From Klebsormidium nitens (Eukaryota > Streptophyta > Klebsormidiophyceae > Klebsormidiales > Klebsormidiaceae), in NCBI GenBank assembly GCA_000708835.1, contig DF237231.1, forward strand, positions 4,885 to 68,884: DNA of 64,000 nt. The letters run 5' to 3'. Made by a program: the position numbers and the translations under genes. Below, in pieces: positions 45,895-57,730 of the stretch (its first letter is position 1; the number at the start of each line of letters is the position of its first letter). Under the pieces are notes generated by a model. That model searched no databases and was not told where the DNA came from. It saw nothing but the letters and a program-made list of their open reading frames with translations.

Positions 45895-48800
45895 ATGGAG
45901 GGTTATGAGGTCCTGGTCCTCGCTGCCGAGGGGGACGGCGTTGGCCCATCTCTCCTCCTGTCTCCGATTCCCCCTCTGAAGGGCCCACAGTACCTGTTCA
46001 ACTGTCCGGAGGGCTTTGCGCGGCTGGCTATCGAGTACAAAGTGCGCCCCTCGGGCCAGCTTGCGGCGGTCTTCCTGACGTCGCTCCTGCCGCAGGCTGC
46101 GGTACGTCTGTTGTCTGGACAGGACGACCATTTTCCTCTGACAATCTTGAGCTGCACCTTTCTTTTGGGGACGGTTTGCTGTTGCTCGCGCCCCTCTGCT
46201 TGCTTGATCTGACCGCGCATGGTGTCCCGTTGGGCACATCAAGATCATCCAATGGGCTTGCTAGACACAATTTCTTCAAACCAACTTGCTTGCTAAAGTA
46301 GTCAATCTGGAGTTTGATGAAGAGACAACCTTCAGGTTTTTGGAGCATGCTCCTTTCAGACACTTTCTGGTTAGCAAGCCCTTCCTCGCACCACACCACC
46401 CAGCTATCGAGGCCGGTTTGCAGGTCAATGCCATTCCGGTCTATATCTTGCATGCCCCTTTTTTGAGTTCACCCAAAAGCACTTTTCAGTGTGCTGCTGC
46501 TGCATTAGCGGCTCCCAGCTTGTCTTCTGTACACCAGAACTGTGTTGCCTTTCTGGTAATCTTGCACCCCAAGGAAGCTCAACTCCAGCAGGGCGCCCGT
46601 GTCAAGATATATATCAAACTCCCGCTGAAAGAGGGCGTCTAACCATGTGGTACCCCGGCGGCCACTTCTTGTACGAATTTGTCGCCAAGAATTTCTGTCA
46701 CATGGTACCAAATTTAGCAACCTGAACTGCGGTCTATCTGGTCGCCCCAGCGTTATGGGTCACACGACGCTCCCTTCAAGCTTTCCTCATCGTACTGCAG
46801 GCTGGCCTCCCAGGCCTCTTCCTCCGCCTCGCCGTCGACGGCCACGAAAAGCTCGAGACATGCGGCCCCCCGGGGACTGCCGCGTACGTCCACGCGCAGC
46901 GCCACATCGTTCACTGGGTCCATCCAAGGGTGACCGTCAACCAGGCCTCTTCTGGGGGGGTGCCGAAACCCATCTTCCAAGACGGGCGCCTTTCAGTTCT
47001 GCCCATCTTTGAGGGGACGGGGGAAGTGAGCTGTCCGTGCTGTTTGGAAGGAGAGGCGTCGGGCGGGGTCGGAGAGGGGGCCGAGGCGGCACAGAAGGTA
47101 GCGGGGGAAAAGAAAGAACCTGCAAGGATGGATCTGAGCAGCTCAAGTAGTGAGAGTGACAGTGAGGAGGAGGACGGGAGGAGCGGTGAGAAAGAAGGGA
47201 ACTTTGACGGCGGCGGCGTCTCACAAGTCCAGCCTCAGGGGGTATGCGAAGACCAGGCTTTGGTGGGGACACCGTTGGAAGCAGTTGGGGAGGAAACGGA
47301 TGATGGCGAGTGCGCAGCTCTATTATGGACAAGGCCCTCGAGCAGCCTCGGGGGGATCCCTCTGGGGGCAGTCCTGGGCGAGCCTGTGGAGGCATCTGAG
47401 GGGGGTGCGAACGGGCAAAGGGACGTGGATCAAACATTGGGTGCCGAAGGTGGGCCGGACGCGGAAGGTGGGGAGCAAAAAGATGAGGTTTTGGAGAACA
47501 AGGGGAAGGTGTTGGAGTTGGCCGAAGGCAGCAAGCGGTGTGAGTCAGAAGCGAAACCCGAGGCTCCCGCCGGGAAGAGTCCCCTGACCGTTGACTTGAG
47601 CACGTCGTTCAGCGTAGCGAGCGAGAACGGAAGTGAGGGTGAGAGCGAAAGTGAGGCAGAAGCGAAGAGCCTGCTGAGTGCCAGAAAGAAGATCATGCTC
47701 GGACTTCCACCTAAACCGACGAGGGGAACGGGTCGGAAACCGGAGAAGAGTGCTCTGTTTGCGGAGCTGGACTCGATTTTCATGGGGGGCGCGAAAAATG
47801 GAAAGACGGTGCGCCAGCAAGCCCTGTCGACTTTGACAGCTGGGCCCCCTGAGAAAGTTGAGACCGTGCTTGGGGGTGCCGATGGAAGAAGGAAGCAGGA
47901 ACTTGGAGAGGGGGCAAAACGGATACGGAGAAAGAGGCGCAAAGGAGAAGACGGCAGGAAGGGCGAGAGGATGGAAGGAAAGTTGGAAAGGGGGTCTGAA
48001 GAGAATGAGAAAGAGGGAAAGCCAGTTGGGGTGCCGCCATTCAAGCGGCGGAAGAAGGTAGTTGAGATCACAAGTAGCGGGGGGGAGGCGTTCTCAGTGG
48101 AGGAGTCGTTTGAGGTGGAGGTGACGCCGTTAAAGACTAATGCGGGGCTGACATCACATGCAGGGTGCGCTGGCGATGTCTGCGTGCAAAGTAAAGGAGG
48201 AGAAGGGGCTCGAGAAAGTGAGTGCGCTGAGCACAGAGCGGTTGTTCGGCGGGGCACGAATCGAGAATCAGGTGAACGAACAACTAAAACGGAACGTGAC
48301 GTTTTTGGATCGCGCGATGGCATGGGATCGAAGAATGAAAAGTCGCCTGGGAGAAAGGGGGACGAAGGAGGCGAAGCAAGTGAGGAGTCTTCGGAAAGCG
48401 AGGAAGATGGAGAGTGTCTGAAACAGCTGCTCTCTCCACCTGGTTCGAAGAGGCGCGGCGCAGGGAAGGGGCGCGGTATTGGGGAGGCGAAGGAGGCCCT
48501 GTTCGCCCATCTGGACGACATTTTCAATTCGGAGGGCAGTGCTTCGAAGGCCCGGAACAGGGCCCTGGAGACGTTGGGGCGGCCGGCATTTGTGGGCGCT
48601 CTGGGCAAGGGAAACGGCGGAGCGGGATCTTTCGGTGCCCAAAGACAGAAAGTGACGGAGAAGCGAGGAAGCAAGGGCGGTGAAACTGGACTGGGGGGGT
48701 CGAAGAAGAGTGGGCGTGACGGCGAAGAGACGAATGGGGCGGGCTTGGCTGCGGGAGTCGGCTTGGAGAGTGTTCAAGGCGAGGGTGCGGGTGGTTCATT

Positions 48801-51800
48801 GGAAAAGCAGAGCGCTCCTGAAAATGGAATCGGAAAGATGCAGGCGACGGCGATACCAGAACCGGAGGTAGAGACTCCGTCGTCAGGTCACGGTGCGGCG
48901 AGCCCGTCTGGTGGGCTCAGGCTCAGAGGAGGGGGCCCGAGAAACTTTCAGCGCGGGGGGCCGCAGCAAGGATGGGGGTCAATCAATGGCGGAAGAGAAG
49001 GGGGACTTCAAGGCGGGGGTGTTCCAGGCGGGGGTTTTGCTGGTGGGGGCTTCACAGGAGCACCGCCTTTTATGGGTGGCCGTAATGGGGGTGGTTTTGG
49101 ACAGCACCCGGGACTGTTTGGAGGGGGAGGGAGTGCGAGGGGGGGGTCCGAGGTCCCCCTCTGGAAGAAGCGCTTCCGGCAGCAGCCGGAAAGCAACAGC
49201 GAGGACAGCGACACGTGGCAGGAGGAGGCGCGCGAGTCCGGGATGCACTGGCTGCTGCAGTCGGCGAGCGTGCGGCGCACGCGGAAGCTGCGCAAGGGGC
49301 TGCCAGCTGGCGGCCCAGGAGTGATACCTGGCGGGGGTGTCGCGGCAGCTGGCGGCGCGCCCCCCCGGCCGAAGCCGCGGGTCCAGATCGACTCGCACAC
49401 CCCGTCGACGAACCCCGTTTACGTGCGCACAAAGGCGGGCGTTCTGCCAATGGAGGAGGGTTTGGGGGTCCTGAAGCAGACGGTGCCAGCTGGCGGGGGA
49501 TCCCTCTTGGGCTACCTCTGTTTCTTTGGCCCGCCTGTGAACGGGTCGGTTCTGATGGTCGACTGTCGGGACGAGAACGCGTGCGCTCAGCTGAAGACGA
49601 TCCGGCTCCCCGCGTGCGTGCGCGCCCAGAGGGGTGCGCATCGGCTGATGGCGGTGTTCCACTTCACGCCTGCTGACGTGGCAGCTCGTGAGCCCTATAA
49701 GGAATGGGTGCGCAGCTTTGGGGGCCACGTGAGGCACGTGATGCTTTCGGACGGCGGTTTGGACCTGGGGTACCGGGCGACGTACGGGACACTGGCGCGG
49801 CTCAACCTGGTCGACAAGGGGATCTTTCCGCTGACGGGAAACGCCACCGGAAAGAGTTCGGCGAGCCTGGAACGTCCGTCCAATGAAGGTGACGTCCCAG
49901 AGGGTCCGCAGTCCGACATCAGAAACGAGCATCAGGGGGTGCCAGAAACATACGATGAGGGAAAGAGTGCAAAGAAAAGCGGGGCCGGGAACGATGCGAA
50001 GGGCCGGGGCTTTGAACCGGGCGGTGTGGGGCTGCTGGCGAGAGTGAATCTGCGGGGTCTGCGGCCCGGTTCGGACGCTCCGGCTGAAGTGGATGAGTCT
50101 CGGTGCTTGCCGGGGGTAAATGTGGAGGGGATTCAGGCGCAGGTGCTGAGGGACCAGCCGGCGCTGGCGTTTTGGAAGGAGGGCGGACGCATTGAAGATT
50201 TCGAGGCAGAAAAGGGGGGTGGCGCTGAGAAAGTTGGTGAGGCTGAGGGGCGAGGAGGAAACGGGGGGACTGGGGCTAAGGCTGGAGGGGCGGGTGGGGC
50301 AGAAAGGGAGACTGGGAAAGGGGGAGCGGAAGCGGTCAGGATAGGAAGCGGGAATGTGGAGGGAGAAAGGGATGGGAAAGATGATGGAAAAGCAGATGAG
50401 CAAGGTGACGGGAAGGATGCCAAAATTGCCAGGACTCAAGAGGTGCGCGGAGCGCCAGAGGGTGCGGCAAACGAAAAGACAAATGTCGACGCGCGTAACT
50501 CTAAAGACGGGGTCACAGGAGACGAAAAGGCCGCCAAGCATGGGGAGGGGGTCGCCAACCAGGGGGGACACGTGGCAGCCTTTCGGCCGTCGGGCATCGG
50601 GCGCAACGCGACGCAGGCGGAGCTGATGTACGAGCGCCAGCTGGCAGAGCAGGCGGCGGTGCTCGCGCAGCAGTGGCACTACCTCACGCCCACCATCAAC
50701 AAGGCGCACTGCGGGTTAGCCAAACCGCAGCCTAACCCTACTCCGGAGACCGTTACTGGTCCGGGTTCGGAACCTAGCCCCGAAGCTAACGGAAAGACGG
50801 TTCCGAAAACGGATCCAAATGCCGAAAACCAGACTGCCCAGAAGCAGGACGGAGGCGCTTCCGAAGGCCTCCGTTTCAGGGGGGCAGTTCCGCAGGTTCT
50901 TTTCCTGGGGACGGGGTCCGCGGAGCCCAGCAAGTACCGGGGGGGGAGCGCGATCCTGCTAACCCTGACCCCCGGAAACGCGCTGCTTATGGACTGCGGG
51001 GAGGGCGCGGCCGGGCAGCTGTTCCGGACGGGGGGGCTCGTTCCGTCCGAAGGTCCGGAAACGGAACGCCCGCTTGCGCGAGCGCAGCAAGTGGCGCGCT
51101 CGGTTCGTGTACTCTGGGTGTCGCATAAGCACGCAGACCACTGCTTGGGGGTGGTCGGGGTGCTGAACATGAGGGGCGGGGGGGATCCCCGGCTGCTGAT
51201 CGTGGGGCCGGTGGCTGTGCAGAAGTGGCTGGAGGAGGTAAGCTTGTGACGGGTGGTGGCTGTGCAGGTGGAATGCTTGGTATACTCTTTTTGAATCGTA
51301 TTTCGTGCGTCGTTCTTTATTGCATTTGCCGGTGTGCGTTGTAAGCGTTTTTATTGGAGGCGCTTTGCAGACAGACTTTTCCTTTCCGGAAGTCAGAAGT
51401 TAGACCTTCGAAAGGGATTACTGAAGAGAGCCCCTTGAAATCTGAATTTTTGAAACGTTGCGATTACCTAACCCAACGGTCTAGCATGCCACACCACTGG
51501 ACAGTCTCTTGGTCGTTCTTCGAAACCTGCCGTTGGGTGTGAGAAAAGATGTTGTTTGCTTACCGCCTTCATTCTCTCCGCGCAGGTTGGAGCGGCTATG
51601 CAGGAAAACGGCCACACCCTCCCTCCTTACATCTTCCGACACTGCCGCGAGCTCGGCTCAATCATTGATAACGTTAACCAGCCCCGTGTCCCCAGCAACC
51701 CCCCAATCCAGCCTCTTAACCCTGGGTTAAGCCCCGCACCACCCTTTTCCGCCCCACAGCATCGGCAGCGGCCGAGCTTTGGCCAGCCCCCTAGAGCTTC

Positions 51801-53330
51801 CCGGTTTGTGCCGCAGTACCACCCCGAAACTTTCTTAGCGGGTCCGCAGCAGCGACTCGTTCAAGGCGCGCACCAGCAGTATAGCCAGCAACTAGAGGAG
51901 CCTCGTTTCCAGCAGCAGATGTATACGCAGCCCCCTCGTTTCAGCGGCCACTTTGGAGGGATCCCCCAACATGCGTACGTGCAGCAAGCACCGAGCATGG
52001 TTCAATCCTTTCAGCCTCGGCCGTTCGATCACCAAACCCAGTTCTTTGCGCAAAACACTCCTCAGCACTTACCCTTCCAAAGCGGCCCATTCGCCTTCAA
52101 CCAACATCTGGTCAACTACCTTCCACAGCCGTTCGGAAGCCACCACCCCTCGTCAAATCTCGTAAACCTTCCCAGACTCGTAAACCCTACAAACCCTCTA
52201 AACCCCGCTAACCCCGTAAACCCTCCGAACCCTCCAAACACTATGAACCTTGTAAACCCTGTAAACCCCTCCCCCGCCAGTCAAGCGATCGCGCCCCTCA
52301 ACCTCGTTCGAGCCCAGGCGGTCCCTGTGCACCACTGCGCCGATTCCTGGGGCCTCGTAATCCACCACGCCGACGGCTGGTCGCTGGTTTATTCGGGCGA
52401 CACGCGCCCGACGAGGCCTCTCATCGAGGCGGGGCGGGGCTGCACGCTGCTCATCCACGAGGCGACATTCGAGGGGAAGTTGCTGGACCACGCGAGGCGG
52501 AAACGGCACAGGTAACGCTCGGCTTTTCGAAAAAGGCAATCATTATTTCGCGCTTGTGGTTTCGTTATATAACTTTGCCTGAGTTCGTATCGCTGTTCTT
52601 TGCCTGATTTCCTTTTTTGGGTGTTGTTTCGTTCTTTGAAGCTTACCCGCTTGGGTCGAGCGGTGAACGGTTGGCCGACTCTGGATCGTAAATGGCGCAT
52701 TTGCTCGTTCCCGGGATTAAGGATAGAATAAATCCAAAAGGCCAGTTAGTCCAACAATTGGCATTTTGTTGTTCGACCTACTTCTCACTGAGGAGGAATT
52801 TACGGTTTTCGTTCTTCGGTTGAGCGCTCTTCTCGCTTAGGATCAACTTGCAGCGACATCCGAATGCGAAATCTCTGAACATGTAAAGATAGTTGGGCAT
52901 AACGTATTTTTTTTGTGGAGAAGGGGCACTTCTTCATCTAGTTCTACCAGCCTCTCTCACCCTGGAAAAGCACTTCACGCTTCTACAGCGCATCTGCTCA
53001 TTCCTCTTTTCCCAATCTTTTTGACAAATTTGTTCTTCTGTTGGCTTTTGTATTTGATTGAATGTTTCCGTTCTTTTCAGCACCACGGAGGAGGCCCTCG
53101 ACGTGGCCGCCCAAATGGGCGCCCGCCGCACGATCCTGACGCACTTCAGCCAGCGGTACCCAAAGGCCGTCGAGTTCGAATCGAACCTGCCCGCTGCCGA
53201 CAGCACCTGCATCGCGTTCGACGGGATGGCCGTTCCCTTTTCGGAGCTGGCCCGCCTCCCGTCGCTGCTGCAGCCCATTAGATTGGCGCTCGCGGATGTG
53301 GAGAAGGCGGAAGAAAGGGACGGGGCTTGA
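45895..53330 (+). CDS. TRZ: tRNase Z, long form (ELAC2/TRZ3-4 type), very large
   Basis: Endonuclease that removes the 3' trailer of pre-tRNA. Exons 45895-46101, 46801-51237, 51586-52511 and 53081-53330 (TGA) join in phases 0, 0 and 2 to 1,939 residues, about twice the usual 850-950. Exon 1 and early exon 2 are the degenerate amino beta-lactamase half (YLFNCPEGFARLAIEYKV; AGLPGLFLRLAVDG). The carboxy half has FLGTGSAEPSKYRGGSA and LLMDCGEG, then the zinc motif HKHADH at residues 1511-1516 (VSHKHADHCLGV), then VYSGDTRP, LLIHEATFE and ILTHFSQRYP. The extra length is mostly low-complexity: G/E/S/K-rich blocks with nuclear-signal-like basic runs (about 47.1-48.9 kb), a GGG-rich stretch (48.95-49.15 kb), a K/E/G-rich stretch (about 49.9-50.6 kb) and a Q/P/N-rich insert in exon 3. 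All catalytic motifs are present. The Q/P/N insert lies between LPPYIFRHCRELGS and VPVHHC. Confidence 0.93.
48950..49150 (+). repeat. Gly-rich coding repeat in tRNase Z
   Basis: Runs of GGG(V/F)xGGG encoded by imperfect ggcgggggt/ggtgggggc units. Similar to Gly-rich linkers of RNA-binding proteins; likely unordered. Confidence 0.7.
52157..52276 (+). repeat. Asn-Pro coding repeat in tRNase Z
   Basis: Irregular 9-12 bp units such as gtaaaccct, gctaacccc and ccgaaccct encode NP-rich peptide (NPLNPANPVNPPNPPN). The units look like plant telomere repeat (CCCTAAA) variants, but they are in frame in a coding exon. Confidence 0.75.
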
Positions 53331-55051
53331 GGTTCGTTGTGAGGTCCTGGTGCGGAACCCGTCGTCAGCAGAGGGGTTCCAAGTTCGGAGACAAAGCTTC
53401 TTTGATAGGTTAGGCGAGCGAGATTAGGGATTTGGCAGAAAAGAGGACCGAACCTCGTAGGGTAGGCAGTCGTCGAAAATTGGCAAAATTGATTGGTCAC
53501 GTACCGGATAGACTGTGTATCAGAGTTCGTAGTGTCGTGGGTGGGCGCAGGACAGCTTACTGACGCCTTTTCGCGACGGGCTTGTGTATGCGAGTGCCCC
53601 GGTCACAGTCAGTGTACGCTAACGTGCTTCTGAGTGCCCCATGCAGATTGGATAGGTTTCGGATCAGTGAGCTGTTTGTATACGTTAGAGAATAGAAAGG
53701 TCGAGCAATCGGCGCACTTGCGAGTAGCAGGCATCGAATGCTATAGAGCGGCAAGCGCACTGAATAGTACTTTGCCGCAAAAAGCGAACCTCGACAGAGA
53801 GCCTGCTCCATGGAGCTTGGATCAGTCTTGCAATCGAGGACGATATGCTGATGAGCATGCTTACCGCGTACTAAGTACCCTTCATGCATGCATGTGCTAT
53901 GCTTAACAGGACAGCAACTAAGCGTCATGTACAACTGAATAGATCAAAACGGAAGTTCGTCGTTGGAGCCTAACCCGTATACTGACCTTGCAACAGTCAC
54001 GTACTGCCTGAGATAATTTCAGCAGTAAAGAAGAGCTCTCGGGTCACTGCCGGCCATGAAAACTAGCTGTCAATGGATCGAACGTTTACAGCTCTGCCTC
54101 CCCAATCTTACGATTGATCGGTAGATTGGCCCTAGCTCACCGTACTTTTCGACGCGTTACATATTATAGTCTAAGATACCAAGGAATCTGGAAAGTCGCC
54201 AGAATCTAAGAGCGCACATGGCCCCTTAAGGCAATATGCACGTAATTTGCCGTCGGCACGCATCAAGTTGCACTAATTCAACCCGGAAGTATGATTAAGA
54301 GGGTCACTCGAGTATGAGCTTTTGATGGGCATCTTCTCTGCATGTGACCTGCCAAGGCGGTACGTTTCAGCATGGTCATGCACCCAGGATTTGGTATGGG
54401 TCAAAGGCATAGAAATCAGTCTGTACACGACTAGGATTGTAATTAATACGAATACAGTTGAAGTGGATTAGATGACCCTGAGACCAACTTGCACATTGTT
54501 CAAGAGAAGCGATTATTTGAAATTTGTACATGGATTTACAACAACACTGACTGCTTTTAGTACGTCAATCAAAACGGAAAAGAAACCCGAGTTCAGACTC
54601 TCCGCAAAGTTCAAAGTCTCCACAAGAATATAATGGGGCGATATGTGTACATGTGAGCCGGCCTCGACCTTTAGCTCTCCACATGCGATCTGCAACATAT
54701 ACTGGCGATGTCCTTCCAGTGAAGCAGGTCTAAGACTTTGGTCTACCTTTGTCTTGACTGAGCATGCTCGAAACACTCTCTTTTACTGTGGTTCCGATCT
54801 TCTGAAGATTGTTGAACGTGTGCTCCGCTAATCGTCCTGCAGACCGCTGAAACCTGCAAAACGAACACAAATGGAGGTTATGAGCCAGCAATCTTCTGGG
54901 ACACTCGTAAGCGCGCAGACACTGGAAGACCCACTATATCACCCACTATAACATTCGCCTTCATGAAACGTCTCCAATTCAACAAGGTGTCCGTCGTTGA
55001 GTATCATCGTATCGAACTCATTCATTAGAGGTGGCAAAGCGCAAGCGTTTT
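53331..55051. other. Convergent gap between tRNase Z and DUF8204 genes
   Basis: Should contain both 3' ends. AT-rich, short random frames only; I see no gene or clear repeat. Confidence 0.6.
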
Positions 55052-57087
55052 TCACCTGAGTCTGAAGTCCTCTGCAGGAAAGGGGGTGGTCGGTCGAGGA
55101 GTCGGGAAAGGGGACTCTTTTCGAGGGTCGCCTGCATAAGATTCGGAGAAGAGTGAGTGCAGCCAACCCACTATGCCCGATTCGGGTCCTGGCCTCTGCG
55201 AGGCACTGAGAGCCTCCTGTGACCCAATTCACTTAGTTCCACTAACAAAACTATAAACCTGGTGCACCCTGGTTCGGACGATTTTGATTCCGGACGGGGC
55301 AGATCCGGAATCCAACTCCGGACTTCTTTAACCCAATACGTCACTTTTCGAAGTCGCATTCAAAGTACCACCACGACACGAGCCGCGCGCTGACACATGC
55401 TACACACAGGCACATGCAGCCGCAGACTGGTTCAAATAGTCCGAAACTGACTCTCGGATTGGCCCGTCCGAAACCGAGGCGCACTTGTCCGAAAATGCGA
55501 GTTCCTGATGAGTAGAAAGGCGGACCGCGAAAGATCACAAATTGAGTTGCAACCGCCCAGTTTTCACATAACAACTCCAACACGGTTCAAGCATGGGCAG
55601 CGCGAACGCCAAAGACAGGTTCCGCAAAGGGCTGTGCCAAACAGGGAATAATTTTTCACAAACGACAACTCTGCAGCGTCTATCATCAGACCTTGAAAGA
55701 TAGTCGGCAGCGACTCGACTCAGTACTGTCCCCCAGCCATACAACTCCTGCGCTTAGCCAGTAGGAAACATTAAAATAGGCCCCCACAAGAATCCGACGC
55801 ACATCAAGAACAATCAGAGTATTTCCTGACTCGAAGATCAGGGGCCTACCTTGCGTCGAGGCGGACGGCGTGCTTGGAGACGTTGCCTCCTGCGCATCCT
55901 TGGTCGCGATGAACTGCACGTTGAGATCCAAAACAGCCCTATAAGTACCGGGTAGTCTGAGAGCTACTCCCCGAGGGCCAATTATTATCTTGATAAGAGA
56001 ATGCTTCCATGGAGACACACTCCCACCCTCTTTGCAGCGATCCAGAAACCTGGGGCAATCAGTAGGTAAGATGCACCAGCATCTCAAAAGTTGCACGTCA
56101 GGCAGGCACACCCTCCACAATATCTTCTAACGATAAAAGTGGCTTCAAAAGCAAAAGAATGTGCTGAACTGACTCCCAGCACACGACCAGCACACTCTCG
56201 TCAGTATGTGTCAATCTTCCGAAACTAGAGAGCGCTACCTTACCTCCAATCCCATGCACAAAACCGCCGGCATTTGCGCCCCGGCATCCGGTCCACTGGC
56301 GGAGGTGCCGTCCTCCCACACCGAATACCCGACGCACGCATACTTGAACTCTTGTCGCGCCTGCCGCTCCTTGCCCGCTTCTGGCCCCCTCAATTCTGCA
56401 CGGAGGGAATTCCTTTTAAGTGCCTTGTCGACCACATGAGTGTCTTGTCAAGCATCTAAGAAGCCACCTCGTCGAACAATCACTCTGTTTACATAAGAGA
56501 AGAGGAAAACCTTGCTAGATCTCACCTCGCCACATGATCCATCTGCACGATGAATCACCCAAGCTGCCGGAAGCGAAGAAGTGAAGAGGGCGGATGCCCT
56601 AGAGGTCAACCGTCCAGCACATGACACCAAACCAGAACTTTACAGAATCTCAACAACACTTCTCTGTGCTCAAATGACACCAAGAGGCATCAAGACAGCG
56701 GTCCTGCGCAAACCTATAGAGTCCGTCTGCCCATTGTGAAGGCCGCCCGTCCAAAAAACCGCACCGTGCCTCACCTTGCGCCTCTTCCTTGCGAGAAAGT
56801 CCGAGGCAGAACGGCTTGCCGCCTCTGGCCGCGCGCATATTCGAATAGTACAGACACCCCTTGCAACTCTTGGCCGGGAGCGGGTGCATCCTTTTGCTTC
56901 CTGCTTGAGAACCAGTCTCGGAACCACTGGTTGTGGGAGCGTCACTCGAGGGATGGGGTGTAGAGGCGGGATCAATCGATGTTGCATGCCAGCTCGTACC
57001 CCCTCCCACCAATACTGGCTCGGTAGCGCCTGGCCGACCGGCACAGGAAGCATCGGTTCCATTTGTTGCGGGCGCAACCTCCACCAT
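55052..57087 (-). CDS. DUF8204-type plant protein of unknown function
   Basis: Exons 57087-56775, 56395-56239, 56049-55850 and a probable last exon 55131-55052 (TGA). Junction phases are consistent (1, 2 and 1). The protein, about 245 residues, starts with a T/S/P-rich region, then the family's signature KSCKGCLYYSNM...KPFCLGLSRKEE, a short charged stretch, and EFKYACVGYSVWEDG, then MPAVLCMGLEVRFLDRC. Conserved cysteines of the CKGC and CVGYS/C.GLEV motifs suggest a small metal-binding or disulphide-linked fold. The last exon (GDPRKESPFPTPRPTTPFP) is less certain because the CAG|GTGAAA around its stop could also be a donor. I recall this family from plants as uncharacterised and assign no function. 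Confidence 0.75.
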
Positions 57088-57730
57088 TGAACCCTAAATT
57101 GGCCTCCGAAGTGACAAGATGATCTAGCTGTTTGTGCTGTTGGACTATATGAGGGTTTTTAGCTTGCAGTGCCGCATCAAAGCTTTTGACAGGGCAGAGC
57201 GTCCAGCAACCTGCGTCCAATTCCTGCTTGCGTCTTGAAGTTCAGCTGAAAAATGGAACTTGAGCTTAGAACTGAAGATCTGCTGTTCAGACCTGTTCTG
57301 CATGCTTCACACTGGAGAGCGCGAGGCGCCGGCGGCCGCGCTCTTGTGGGCCGCGGCCGCGAGCGAGGAGGCGGCACGGGGGCAAGGCCGGCAAAGAAGA
57401 CGGCACCTTCGCCGTGATATTTGACTCATTCTGTGCGTTCAAGGGCGTTAACGGCACGCTAACGGTTCTCAGAAGTCGACAGATCTTCCAGAGTTGCCCC
57501 GCTGGTCTGGCAGTGGAGGATGATCCAGTCGACGTCGTCATGCTGGCATTCAATGGCTACCGCCCCTGTGTGCAGCAGCCAGAGAGACTCCTTAGAAGCA
57601 TTTTAGATCGACGCTCTTCCTCTGCAGAGACATCTCTTGGGTGGCACAAACCTCGTCACCAGCCTTACGATGCCCTACCGCCAGCTCTAGTTCGCCCATC
57701 GCCGGGGTGGCGCGGCGGTGGCTCGTCAGA
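57088..57730. promoter_or_regulatory. Divergent region between DUF8204 gene and RNR gene
   Basis: 640 bases between two outward-facing starts. It includes a GC-rich patch at 57310-57400. The RNR frame is open back to a TAG at 57593 but has no ATG before 57731. Confidence 0.45.

Noticed and set aside
48979-50709. 576-codon minus-strand open frame (and 47430-48674)
   Set aside because: Antisense shadow of the tRNase Z exon, whose plus frame contains the catalytic motifs.
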